Origin: Burkholderiales bacterium
GTDB lineage: Bacteria; Pseudomonadota; Gammaproteobacteria; Burkholderiales; Burkholderiaceae_C
Direction of reading: 5' to 3'
NCBI GenBank assembly: GCA_947508055.1
Contig: CANNRR010000021.1
Span: 1-33,659, forward strand
Length of the DNA stretch: 33,659 nt
The notes beneath the pieces were generated by a model. It did no database searches. It saw nothing but the letters and a program-made list of their open reading frames with translations, and had not been told where the DNA came from. The position numbers and the translations under genes are program-made. This document shows positions 16,318 to 24,905 of this stretch, in pieces. The first letter of the stretch is position 1, and the number at the start of each line of letters is the position of its first letter.

Positions 16318-16877
16318 TAATTGAAACTGAACGATATTCGATCTGAGTTGGTCATGTTGGCGCTCACGCGGTGAAAGACTTCAGACCGGAAAAGGACCAA
16401 GCGGCCGACCTGGGGTTTGACAACGAAGTTACCAAAATACTTGGCCTGCATGTCGGTAGGAACAATTGAAAAGTCTCCGTCCTCTCCGTTCGTATTGAAG
16501 TAATACGCTCCACTGACGGGTAAACCATCGGCGCCACGTTCGTGGTTGTGACGCTCCTGGAATCCGAACTGCCGGGTGATGTTGATCCAGCTTTGGGTGT
16601 AGGCAGGGTCAACGCTCAGATCGTGGTCCACACGTGTAGCCCGGACAAACGCGAGAATGCTGGTCTCGACGAAACCTCTTAGCGCGTCCAGTCTGGCATG
16701 GGTGAACAAGTCTTTTTCGTTGTTGAAGGAAGTCAGCACGTTGTCGCCCCAGGTCGGCTCAAGCAGACCTTCTATCAACGGCCTCTGAGACAGGACTTCG
16801 CGGGCGATTGCCTCGATGGTCTCTTGATCGGCCTGCTCAATCGCAATCAACGTGGGAAACAGGGTTTCAATATTCAT
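16299..16877 (-). CDS. Putative 2OG-Fe(II) oxygenase (TIGR02466 / 2OG-FeII_Oxy_5 type)
   Basis: 192 aa, a compact double-stranded beta-helix protein. Iron and 2-oxoglutarate ligands can be read: the first His and its neighbours in RHNHERG (His110/His112, Glu113), SGAYYFN after it, the distal His169 in RSEVFHRV, and Arg180 in SDRISFSFNY as the probable 2-oxoglutarate anchor. This is the usual pattern of the family, most members of which have no known substrate. It lacks a signal peptide, so it is cytoplasmic. Its ATG overlaps the antiporter stop by ATGA, making it the last of nine coupled genes in the mal operon. Its presence suggests oxidation of a small molecule or protein linked to glucan use, but the reaction is not known. 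Confidence 0.78.
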   Translation of the reverse strand: MNIETLFPTLIAIEQADQETIEAIAREVLSQRPLIEGLLEPTWGDNVLTSFNNEKDLFTHARLDALRGFVETSILAFVRATRVDHDLSVDPAYTQSWINITRQFGFQERHNHERGADGLPVSGAYYFNTNGEDGDFSIVPTDMQAKYFGNFVVKPQVGRLVLFRSEVFHRVSANMTNSDRISFSFNYLLKKE

Positions 16878-18076
16878 GGCGTCACCTTGCGTATCAGCGG
16901 ACCGAGTTGTTTCAATTTAGGAGCAACCACAGGCACCGTCAACATGGTGCTGGCCACTGCCATGAGCAGCAGGGCCGTAAAGGTCTCATTGGTGATGATG
17001 TTCTTGTCCAGTAGGATGTTGACGAAGATGATCATGATCAGCGCCTTGGTCTGCAGTAGCCAGCCAATGATGGACGCTTCACCTTTTCCCCACTTCAGGA
17101 CCTTGCCAGCCACGTGAACGCCGACGAGTTTGCCGGAGACTGAGGCAACCAGCAGTCCACCGGCGGCTGCGAATACCATCGCTCCACCCACGTTCCAATT
17201 CGTGCGCAAACCGGTACTCAAAAAGAAAACCGGCATCATGACCATCAGCACATGGTGGCGCAGCAAGTCCATCTGCTCCTGGTTAAACCAATCCGCGTCC
17301 ATCACTGCGCCCGCCAAAAAAGCACCGACCATGAAGTGCAAGCCGGCCCAGTCAGCGGCAAAACTGCAGGCCGCCAGCCAGATCAGGCTGGCATACCAGC
17401 GGTCACGCTCGGCTAAACGAACCATCAGATAGCGAAAGGCCGCCGTGGCGCCGCCAAACACAAACAAAAACGTCACTTGCCGGCCCACACGGGTCCAGTC
17501 CAGCAGAATGATGGCCAACACGCCCCAGATCGCAATATCGTCCAGGCTGGCGTAACGTAGGATGCGCTGGCCCAGTGGGGCCCGCAGGATATCGAGTTTT
17601 TCCATCAACAAAATCAGGATCGGCAAAGCGGTCACGGCGCAGGCCATGCCGACACCCACTACAAACTGCCATGGCCTGCCACCGGTCCCCATCCACCCGT
17701 CAAAAGACAACATGCCGAGCGCCGCAACGCCGCCAAAAAGTAGCGGAACACCCAAGGCAAAACCGGCGGTGATGCCACTTTCGCGTCGATTGGTCCAGGC
17801 CTGCTTCAAGTCCAATTCGATCCCGGCAATCATCACGAACAGCATGACGGCCCACCAGGCAATACCGTTGAGCGACTGAATGACCTGCGGATTGAAAACA
17901 AACTGGTAGTACTGCGGATACACCGCCCCCAGAATGCCGGGGCCCAACAAGATGCCAGCAATGATTTGCACCACCACCAGCGGTGCGTAGTAGTCCGTGC
18001 GTCCCAACCGCCAGATGAGGTAGGGCACGGTGAAGATGATCAGCATCGCGATCAGGAATATTTCAGTGGTGTTCAT
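16874..18076 (-). CDS. CPA2/KefB-type cation:proton antiporter
   Basis: 400 aa with about 12 hydrophobic segments and no C-terminal TrkA-N domain. Family marks are AGILLGPGILG near the second helix, VMLFVMIAGIELDLKQAW, and the central ALPILILLMEKL region. The ORF in the track begins at 18166, but the extra 30 residues are not membrane-like and are coded inside the esterase gene. The ATG at 18076 (MNTTEIFLIAML) overlaps the esterase stop by ATGA and is the real start. It exchanges Na+ or K+ for protons across the inner membrane. Within an operon of maltodextrin genes it may balance ions or pH during periplasmic hydrolysis, or carry something else; the operon position is clear, the purpose is not. 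Confidence 0.88.
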   Translation of the reverse strand: MNTTEIFLIAMLIIFTVPYLIWRLGRTDYYAPLVVVQIIAGILLGPGILGAVYPQYYQFVFNPQVIQSLNGIAWWAVMLFVMIAGIELDLKQAWTNRRESGITAGFALGVPLLFGGVAALGMLSFDGWMGTGGRPWQFVVGVGMACAVTALPILILLMEKLDILRAPLGQRILRYASLDDIAIWGVLAIILLDWTRVGRQVTFLFVFGGATAAFRYLMVRLAERDRWYASLIWLAACSFAADWAGLHFMVGAFLAGAVMDADWFNQEQMDLLRHHVLMVMMPVFFLSTGLRTNWNVGGAMVFAAAGGLLVASVSGKLVGVHVAGKVLKWGKGEASIIGWLLQTKALIMIIFVNILLDKNIITNETFTALLLMAVASTMLTVPVVAPKLKQLGPLIRKVTP

Positions 18077-19083
18077 GGCGCTCCTAGGATACGCGACACC
18101 TGCGGCGAGGTGGTGTGCCCGTTGGTCAGCAAAAAGATCAAGGGTATCTCCACGCGCGCAGCCCAATCCGTCTCGCTGTGGCCGGTTCCCTCAAACACGC
18201 GGGAGTTCCAATTGTCCGCTGCATAGCCCAAGTCCCTTCCAATGGCATCGACCTGAATCTGGTGCTTGCCATAGATCGCATCAAGCCCTGTCGTGCCATG
18301 GTCGATATAGATTCGGTGCGATCCAGGACGTGGCAGGTTTCCCCGCAAGTAGGTGAATGCAGCAAGTGGGAAAACTTCGTTTTGAAGCTGCTCAGGAGTC
18401 CCCCACGCACTGGGCCGCCCGACCCAATGTGTGGACAAAGCCGCTACACCGCCAAACACGCCAGGGTATTCGCACAGGGCATACAGTGAAATCATGCCTC
18501 CCATGCTGGAGCCCATGAGAAAGGTAGCGGCAGGCTCGGTCCTCGTGGAGTAGGTGCTGTCAATCACCGGCTTGAGTTCTTCCACGAGGTAACGCAGATA
18601 GGAATCGGCCATGGTGCGGCCCCATTGCGCCCGCCGGACATAGTCTTCGCGCACTTCGGCTGGCACCAGTGCCAAGTATTTCTCGGGGTAGTACTCACTG
18701 TAGCGGTACTTGCCGTTGTTGGGGATGCCCACCACAATCGTGTCCTGCACCCTGCCCTGTTTCATCAACTTTGATAGCACCTCATGCACGTTCCACGCTG
18801 CCTGGTTCCAGGTTTTGCTTGCATCGAACAGGTTTTGTCCGTCCGGCATGTACAGCACGGCGTAGCGTTTGTCCGGTGTGTAATCGGCAGGCAGCCACAC
18901 GTCAATGGGACGGGCATCCACGATTGCCGACGCCACCCCAGTCAGTCGCTCGATGCGACCCACAGAGACGGATGGTGGTGCGTCGGCCCAAGGGGCGTCT
19001 GCCTGTCCCAGAAAGGGCGTCAACAGCATAGGGGCTCCACTCAAAAGCTGTACAACACGGCGCCGATTGCTCCAGCGATTCAT
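18073..19083 (-). CDS. Exported CE1-like / esterase-D family hydrolase
   Basis: 336 aa of the PF00756 type (enterochelin esterase, feruloyl and acetyl esterases). The core reads YAVLYMPDGQNLFD, DTIVVGIPNN and the nucleophile elbow LMGSSMGGMISLY (GxSxG, Ser193), with the His in EGTGHSETDW. The N-terminus (NRRRVVQLLSGAPMLLTPFLGQADA) looks like a Tat or Sec signal, placing it in the periplasm. It is coupled by ATGA to the SGNH::GH13 fusion upstream and to the antiporter downstream. Members of this family remove acyl or feruloyl groups from polysaccharides, and the operon supplies alpha-glucanases. An accessory deacylase on alpha-glucans is therefore a fair inference. The acyl group cannot be told from sequence. 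Confidence 0.85.
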   Translation of the reverse strand: MNRWSNRRRVVQLLSGAPMLLTPFLGQADAPWADAPPSVSVGRIERLTGVASAIVDARPIDVWLPADYTPDKRYAVLYMPDGQNLFDASKTWNQAAWNVHEVLSKLMKQGRVQDTIVVGIPNNGKYRYSEYYPEKYLALVPAEVREDYVRRAQWGRTMADSYLRYLVEELKPVIDSTYSTRTEPAATFLMGSSMGGMISLYALCEYPGVFGGVAALSTHWVGRPSAWGTPEQLQNEVFPLAAFTYLRGNLPRPGSHRIYIDHGTTGLDAIYGKHQIQVDAIGRDLGYAADNWNSRVFEGTGHSETDWAARVEIPLIFLLTNGHTTSPQVSRILGAP

Positions 19084-21512
19084 TGCACTCGCTTGAAGAC
19101 AGAGTAGCCCCCGGCTGTCCGCACATCGGGCGCCACCACGCTGAACCCACCCGCGGGAACCGTGACCGTCGCCATGGATGCCATCACCCGAACCGGCTTG
19201 GCATTTGGGTTTAACAAGTCCACCAGCGACGAACCATTCATCAGTTTCGAGTTGGCCATCAACACACGTTCGGTCACCGGTGTTTTGCCCGGATTGGCCA
19301 GCACTACCACAGTGTCCTGCACACGATCGGTGTAGCGCTCAAACGCCAGCAGCTTATGGCTGGTGACCAGACGGAAATTGCCAATGCGCAGGGCGCGGTG
19401 GTCTTTGCGCAGCTGAATGAGTTGTTTGGTCCACTGCAGCGTGGAGTTGCTACTGCGCACCAAATCCCAGCGCATCGGCGAACGGTTGGCCGGGTCTTCG
19501 CCTCCGGTCATGCCCAGCTCACTCCCGTAATAAAGGTTGGGCGCACCGGGCAGCGTGAACTGCAGCAGTTGGGCCAGGCGTTGTTGCGGCACCTTTGGCA
19601 GCACGTGGGTCAGCCGGTCGTTGTCATGGTTGTCCAGCAGCAGCCACGACTTCAACATGGGTTCGATGCCGGACTCCCGCACCGTGCGGTCAATCATGGC
19701 TACAGCAGTAGGCGGTGCAATCAGGCCGTTGACAGTATTCAAAATCACATCGCGCAGCGTGAAGTTCATCACCGCATCCACAGCGGGAAACCACTCTTTG
19801 GGGAAATTGGGGATTTCGCCGACCACCAGCGACCCCGGCCGGGCAGCGTGCGCCGCGGCGGTCAACTCTGCCAGGTACTTGGGACCCAGGTCGGGCGCCA
19901 CATCCAGACGCCAGCCGTCAATGCCGTCGCGCAACCAGGTCTGCACCACCGAGTCTGGCTTGGCATAGAGGTAATCCCGCACGGCGGGGTTTTCCAGCTT
20001 GAGTTCCGGCAGGTTGGGAGCCTGATACCAGCCGCGCGCACCGCCCGGGTATTGGTCACCAAAGAAAAACCAGTCTCGAAATGGGCTATTGGGATTGGAC
20101 TGAGCCTCTTTGAACTTTTCCGAGTTGCGGCCCATGTGGTTGAATACCCCGTCCAGTACCAATTTCATACCCTTGGTTTGCGTCGCATTGGTCAGTTGGG
20201 TCATATCCTCCCGGGTGCCAAATTCGGGTGATATTTTCAAATAGTCCAGCGCATCGTATTTGTGGTTGGTGTAGGCCAGATGAATGGGGTTGAGGTAAAG
20301 CACGTCTACGCCCAAGTCCTGCAGGTAACCCAGTTTTGAGGTCACGCCAGGTAGATCACCACCCCAAAAGTCCAGCTCGTGGCTCCACACGTTGGCCGAT
20401 TTTTGGTACGTGCCGCGCTTGGTCTCCTCGTTCCAGCGGTGCAGCACTTTGGGCGCCGGGTACAGGGCGCGCTTGGCATCCAGATTCACCGGCGGCACGA
20501 AGCGGTCGACCATCACCTGGTAGACGATGGCACCGTTGCGCCAATCCTGCTCGCGGGCTGTGAACACACCAGCCAAAGGGATATCAGACGGACCTGCATA
20601 GGGCGGGGCTGCCAGCCCGGTGGTAACGACACCTGCAGTATTCACCGCGACCGGTTTCCCGACACGACGCGCCTGCTGCAAAAAAGGTACGAGTTGATCG
20701 CGCCAGACCCGATACCCAACAGCATTCGGATGCAGGCCATCATTGAAGTAGCTGTCAATCTGCTGGCCTTTGGCGTCGACAAAATCCGAATAGAGATCCA
20801 GATAGGAAAGGTAGCCGGCGTAGGGCGGGCTCACCGCCAACGCTACCAGTCTCTTATTCACCGGCAATACAACAGCAGTATTCTTGGTGGCCTCATTGGT
20901 TGGAAGCAGAGACTGCAATACGATGTGGGCATTGGGACGTGCCTGGTGCAACCTGGCGATGACCGCGCGAATGCCTTCAAACACGCTGTCGGCCACTGGC
21001 TCCTCAGCGTCCCAGGTGTTGTTGATCCCAATGAGCAAAACGATGAATTCCGGGTTTAGCGCCGGATTGTCCAGCTGCCCATCGCCACCCTCCAATCGGG
21101 GCGCCAGTCTCTTCAGGACATGCTCGATGCGGTCACCTGAAATGCCCAGGTTCAGCCCATAGTTTTCTGGGTGCGAACGGTCAAAAGACTGGTCCCAGAC
21201 TTTTCTTCCAAATTTTTGCCCCTTCACCCAGGGGTTGTCATCCAGAAGCCAGAAGTCCGAAATGGAGTCTCCGACAAACAGCAATTTGACAGCACCAAGG
21301 TCTTTGGCACTGCGCAGATGGGCATCAATGTCATCTGCCCGGCGTTGCCAGTGCTCGATGCGCGCTGACGGCTTTGTCGATTTGAATTCGGCCGCGCAAA
21401 GTGCACTTGACAACACACACCCTGCCAGCGCTGTCGTGGTCCAACGCATTGCATTGCGTGACCAGGCTCTGATCATGGTTCGGGTTCCGAGGATAGGTTG
21501 TCGGGTTGTCAT
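19080..21512 (-). CDS. SGNH/GDSL hydrolase fused to GH13 alpha-amylase
   Basis: 810 aa with two catalytic domains. Residues about 45-285 are an SGNH hydrolase like the PAF-acetylhydrolase beta/gamma group: block I LLFVGDSISDFW (Ser83), NLGISGDR block II, LLIGINNTW (Asn164) block III, and DGLHPN block V (Asp258, His261). A Pro/Ala/Gly-rich linker (about 286-325) leads to a GH13 domain with all four regions: DGVFNHMG (Asp454), GWRLDVAP (nucleophile Asp537), VVGEIPN (Glu566) and LLDNHDND (Asp630). The closest enzyme types are neopullulanase or cyclomaltodextrinase. A signal sequence (TTTALAGCVLSSALCA) indicates export; LAGC could also be a lipobox. The start overlaps the previous stop by ATGA. 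There is no stop or frameshift between the domains, so this is one polypeptide: an esterase and a glucanase joined, suggesting acylated alpha-glucan as substrate (inference). Confidence 0.92.
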   Translation of the reverse strand: MTTRQPILGTRTMIRAWSRNAMRWTTTALAGCVLSSALCAAEFKSTKPSARIEHWQRRADDIDAHLRSAKDLGAVKLLFVGDSISDFWLLDDNPWVKGQKFGRKVWDQSFDRSHPENYGLNLGISGDRIEHVLKRLAPRLEGGDGQLDNPALNPEFIVLLIGINNTWDAEEPVADSVFEGIRAVIARLHQARPNAHIVLQSLLPTNEATKNTAVVLPVNKRLVALAVSPPYAGYLSYLDLYSDFVDAKGQQIDSYFNDGLHPNAVGYRVWRDQLVPFLQQARRVGKPVAVNTAGVVTTGLAAPPYAGPSDIPLAGVFTAREQDWRNGAIVYQVMVDRFVPPVNLDAKRALYPAPKVLHRWNEETKRGTYQKSANVWSHELDFWGGDLPGVTSKLGYLQDLGVDVLYLNPIHLAYTNHKYDALDYLKISPEFGTREDMTQLTNATQTKGMKLVLDGVFNHMGRNSEKFKEAQSNPNSPFRDWFFFGDQYPGGARGWYQAPNLPELKLENPAVRDYLYAKPDSVVQTWLRDGIDGWRLDVAPDLGPKYLAELTAAAHAARPGSLVVGEIPNFPKEWFPAVDAVMNFTLRDVILNTVNGLIAPPTAVAMIDRTVRESGIEPMLKSWLLLDNHDNDRLTHVLPKVPQQRLAQLLQFTLPGAPNLYYGSELGMTGGEDPANRSPMRWDLVRSSNSTLQWTKQLIQLRKDHRALRIGNFRLVTSHKLLAFERYTDRVQDTVVVLANPGKTPVTERVLMANSKLMNGSSLVDLLNPNAKPVRVMASMATVTVPAGGFSVVAPDVRTAGGYSVFKRVQ

Positions 21513-23992
21513 TGGCGGGTTCCCAGCAAAACGACGCCAAACAGTGCGGGCAGCGTGATGTTCAATTCACCGTTGACGGCGGCTACCGCCGGCCCCCCCA
21601 AAACATCCGAAAAATGCGAAGCAGAGACACCCGCAGGCAGCTTGACCTTGACCGTTTGTTGCGACGTGGCATTGTTAGTTGCAGTGATGGCAACGCTGCT
21701 GCCAAGTTGACGGAGCAAAACGATGGTGTGGTCATCGACATGCAACGGCGCGTCTATCGTGCCCCGGCGCAGTACTGCGTGCTGACTACGCAAACCAATC
21801 AATTGTTTGAACGTAGCCAACATGTCGGCGTCGGGTTTGCCGCCCTGGTCCGCCCATGGATAGGTGGCCCGGTTGTAGGGATCGTCACCGCCGGTCACCG
21901 CCACCTCGTCGCCGTAGTACACCGTGGGCGCGCCGGGAAAGGTCATCTGGAACAGCACGGCCAGCTTGAGCCTTTGGCGGGCCTCGGCTATGGTCTTGGC
22001 ATCGGTCGTATCGGCATGCCAACCAAACTGGTGCAGGGCACGCGCCTGATCGTGGCCGGAGAGCAGGTTCATCAGCGCATAGAAGGCCTGGGGCGGATAG
22101 GCCTCACGCATGTGTTCGATGTTGGGGTACAGGCTGCGCGCCTTGCCGCCGCCTGCATAGTCCAGCACGGTATTGCGGAAGATGTAGTTCATGGTCGAGT
22201 CGAACATGTCACCCAGAAAATATTTCGACGCATCGAACCAGGTCTCCGCCACGGTCAGGGCATCGGGCTTGTGCGTTTTGATGGCGCCACGCCACTCGCG
22301 CCAGAAGTCGTCTGGCACCCAGGGAACCACATCCATGCGCCAACCGGCAGCGCCCCGGTCCAGCCAGGTCTTCATCACCGAGTCGTTGGCGCCATACGCA
22401 AAGTCGCGCCAACTTCTGGATGCCTTGTTCAGTTCCGGCAGGTCGGCGACATCGGTCCAGCCTTTGTACTGTTTGGCCGGGTCGGTCTGGCTGGCGTCCA
22501 GTGTGTACCAATCGGCGTACGGCGACTGTGTGTTGATTTTGCCGCCCTGAAAGGCACCGTTGGCGCCATGGTTGCCAAAGCGGTTGAAATACACGGAATC
22601 ATTGCCCGTATGGTTCAGGCTGGTGTCTGTTATGACACGCATGCCACGCTTTGTGGCCTCGGCCGTGAGTCTGCTGAAATCGGCGTTGGTTCCAAAACCG
22701 GGGTCAATCTGCTGGTAGTCCGCCGTGTCGTATTTGTGGTTGCTGGCGCCTTTGAAGATGGGCGTCAGGTAAAGTGTGTTGGCGCCCAACTCCTTGATGT
22801 AGTCCAGCTTCTGGATGATGCCTTCAAGGTCGCCGCCAAAGAAGTCGTTGTTGAAGTGCGCGTCCGACCCGTCGCCACTTCCCGGCACATACGGCTTGTC
22901 GTTCCAGTTCTGGTGGAGTTCCACCGTGTGGTCATGGTGCTTCGCGACACCGGGTTTGGGGTCGTTGGCCGGGTTGCCGTTGCGAAAGCGGTCCGGGAAG
23001 ATGTAGTAATAGACGACATCAGGCGCCCAGTCCGGCACCTTGAAGGCAGCATCAAATACAGTCTGCCGAAAACGGCGGATGGCGCGGTTGACCTTGGGTT
23101 TGAAATCGACCACTCCCACACCGCCTGAGCCTTTTTCGCGGGTCCAGAATACGGGGTCACGGTTGTTTTGCAGCACATAGGTGGCACCACCTGCTTCGAC
23201 TTCAAACCAGTAGCCGTTTACGTTGACGCTATCGAACTTATAGCTCCCGAACCATACTTCGCGGGGGCCAGGAGTCTGGGTGGCAGTGTATTCTGCTCCG
23301 TGTCCCCCGCCCACTGTGTGGGCTCCTCCTTGACCTGCGCAGAACGCACTGCCACCCAGCCTCCCCGGAGACGTGTTCACCAGCGAAATTCGGTCAATTT
23401 CTGTGTACTCCAGCACTTCCTGGTTGCCCTCCAGCCTGCGTTTCTCAATCACCAGCGTGATCTTTGACGCACCTGGCAGGGCCGAAACCGAGAACTCCAC
23501 AAGCGTGCCCGCCACCACTGCGCCAAAAGGCTTCTTGTGCGCCAGCGCGCGGGAATCAAATTGCAGGCTCAACGCGACCGGGTCTGTTACGACACGCGCA
23601 TTGGGGTCGATAAATGTCTTGGGACCAACGGTGACGATCGGCTTGCCACTAGCAAATACCAGCTTCATAGTTTGTTCACCCACAAAACTCAAACGCATGT
23701 TGCCTCTGGCGCCCATTGCCAGGTCGCCGTTTGCGCTCTTGCCCACCGTGCTGGCGTCCTGCCACGCGGAATCGCCAATCTTGAAGTCGTGCGCGGCGCC
23801 GAGCTTGACGTTGAGGTAGTACGCATTGCAGCTGTACTGGAATGCCGAGTCCTCCTGTGCCGCCCAGTTGTTCATGCTGCCACGCAAATAAAGCGTGGTG
23901 TCGCCGAATGGGCTCGCATGGCAAACCGGCTGCGGAGTCGCCTGCGCCCAACCCGCAATGAGGGCCAAGCCCAGCGCTATCCAGAATTTCAT
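21509..23992 (-). CDS. Exported GH13 alpha-amylase / neopullulanase-like enzyme
   Basis: 827 aa from the ATG at 23992, which opens a clean signal peptide (MKFWIALGLALIAGWAQA). The ORF track start at 24127 runs back into malG and is rejected. An N-terminal beta-sandwich (about 28-125, LYLRGSMNNW to DFKIGDSAWQDAS) resembles the starch-binding or pullulanase-type accessory domains. A second beta domain (about 130-300) precedes the catalytic barrel. GH13 regions are DTSLNHTG (Asp456), GWRMDVVPW (nucleophile Asp554), VAETWFD (Glu583) and LLSGHDQAR (Asp648). The last lacks the usual Asn before HD. It would cut starch or maltodextrin in the periplasm or outside the cell, feeding MalE. It follows malG by 20 nt and is coupled by ATGA to the SGNH::GH13 fusion. 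Confidence 0.93.
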   Translation of the reverse strand: MKFWIALGLALIAGWAQATPQPVCHASPFGDTTLYLRGSMNNWAAQEDSAFQYSCNAYYLNVKLGAAHDFKIGDSAWQDASTVGKSANGDLAMGARGNMRLSFVGEQTMKLVFASGKPIVTVGPKTFIDPNARVVTDPVALSLQFDSRALAHKKPFGAVVAGTLVEFSVSALPGASKITLVIEKRRLEGNQEVLEYTEIDRISLVNTSPGRLGGSAFCAGQGGAHTVGGGHGAEYTATQTPGPREVWFGSYKFDSVNVNGYWFEVEAGGATYVLQNNRDPVFWTREKGSGGVGVVDFKPKVNRAIRRFRQTVFDAAFKVPDWAPDVVYYYIFPDRFRNGNPANDPKPGVAKHHDHTVELHQNWNDKPYVPGSGDGSDAHFNNDFFGGDLEGIIQKLDYIKELGANTLYLTPIFKGASNHKYDTADYQQIDPGFGTNADFSRLTAEATKRGMRVITDTSLNHTGNDSVYFNRFGNHGANGAFQGGKINTQSPYADWYTLDASQTDPAKQYKGWTDVADLPELNKASRSWRDFAYGANDSVMKTWLDRGAAGWRMDVVPWVPDDFWREWRGAIKTHKPDALTVAETWFDASKYFLGDMFDSTMNYIFRNTVLDYAGGGKARSLYPNIEHMREAYPPQAFYALMNLLSGHDQARALHQFGWHADTTDAKTIAEARQRLKLAVLFQMTFPGAPTVYYGDEVAVTGGDDPYNRATYPWADQGGKPDADMLATFKQLIGLRSQHAVLRRGTIDAPLHVDDHTIVLLRQLGSSVAITATNNATSQQTVKVKLPAGVSASHFSDVLGGPAVAAVNGELNITLPALFGVVLLGTRQ

Positions 23993-24012
23993 GCTGTTTC
24001 CACGTTCGAGTC

Positions 24013-24903
24013 TTAACCCTTTACGCCGCCAGAAGTCAGACCCGAAACAATCCAGCGCTGTGCGGCCAGAAACACCAGGGTGATCGGCAAGCCCGACAGC
24101 ACCGCTGCGGCAGCAAAATCGCCCCACAGGTAGCGCTGCTCGTACAGGTAATACTTGGAGCCCACAGCCAGTGTCAGATTGGGCTCTTCACGCAACAGCA
24201 CGGACGCAATCGGGTACTCGATGATGGTGCCAATAAAGGCCAGCACAAACACCACCATCAAAATCGGTACCGCCATAGGCAACAGCACTTTGTAAAAAGC
24301 CTGCCACGAAGTGGCACCGTCCACCTTGGCGCACTCTTCAATCTCGGTCGGTATGGTCTCAAAATATCCTTTGATGGTCCAGATGTGCATGGCCACGCCG
24401 CCGATATACGCCACGATCAACCCGCCGTGTGTCTCAATGCCCAGCCAGGGCACCACGCCACCAATGGCCTCAAAAATGGCGTAGATGGCCACCAGCGCCA
24501 CGGCCACCGGAAACATTTGCAGCAACAGCATACTGTTCAGAATGGCTGACTTGAAGCGGAACTTCAGCCGCGCAAAACCGTAGGCCGCCGTGGTGGAAAC
24601 ACCAACAATCAGCAGCGATGAAATGGTGGCAATCTTGATCGAATTCCACAACCAAAGCAGCACCGGAAATGGCGGCTGCACCACCACACCGTCCGCCTGT
24701 GTGTACGAGAACCCCAACGCCAGCTTCCAGTGCTCCAGGCTGATTTCGGACGGTATCAAGGAGCCAGTCGCAAAGTTGCCCGGCCGCAGGGAAATGGACA
24801 CGACCGCCAGCAGCGGGAACAGAGTAATCGCGATCAGCATCCACAAGCCAACGTGCGCGGCCACGATGCGCCAGCGCTGGCTTTTACCGGTAACAACGGC
24901 CAT
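24013..24903 (-). CDS. malG: Maltose/maltodextrin ABC transporter permease MalG
   Basis: 296 aa, six predicted membrane helices. The EAA loop that contacts the ATPase reads [23 protein letters not shown], and the C-terminus ends in the typical ...[12 protein letters not shown] motif very close to E. coli MalG. It forms the inner-membrane channel with MalF. The start codon lies 2 nt after the malF stop and has a strong AAAGGAGGG site inside the malF tail. No odd features. Confidence 0.97.
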   Translation of the reverse strand: MAVVTGKSQRWRIVAAHVGLWMLIAITLFPLLAVVSISLRPGNFATGSLIPSEISLEHWKLALGFSYTQADGVVVQPPFPVLLWLWNSIKIATISSLLIVGVSTTAAYGFARLKFRFKSAILNSMLLLQMFPVAVALVAIYAIFEAIGGVVPWLGIETHGGLIVAYIGGVAMHIWTIKGYFETIPTEIEECAKVDGATSWQAFYKVLLPMAVPILMVVFVLAFIGTIIEYPIASVLLREEPNLTLAVGSKYYLYEQRYLWGDFAAAAVLSGLPITLVFLAAQRWIVSGLTSGGVKG

Positions 24904-24905
24904 GG

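Noticed and set aside
21419-21425. Lipobox LAGC in the SGNH::GH13 signal region
   Set aside because: The hydrophobic stretch before the Cys is short, and a signal peptidase I site just downstream (ALCA) is equally likely, so lipoprotein status was not called.
21506-23128. Plus-strand 540-aa ORF
   Set aside because: It is the exact antisense of the GH13 gene with its catalytic motifs on the other strand; the translation shows no recognisable domain and is rich in residues typical of a GC-biased shadow frame.
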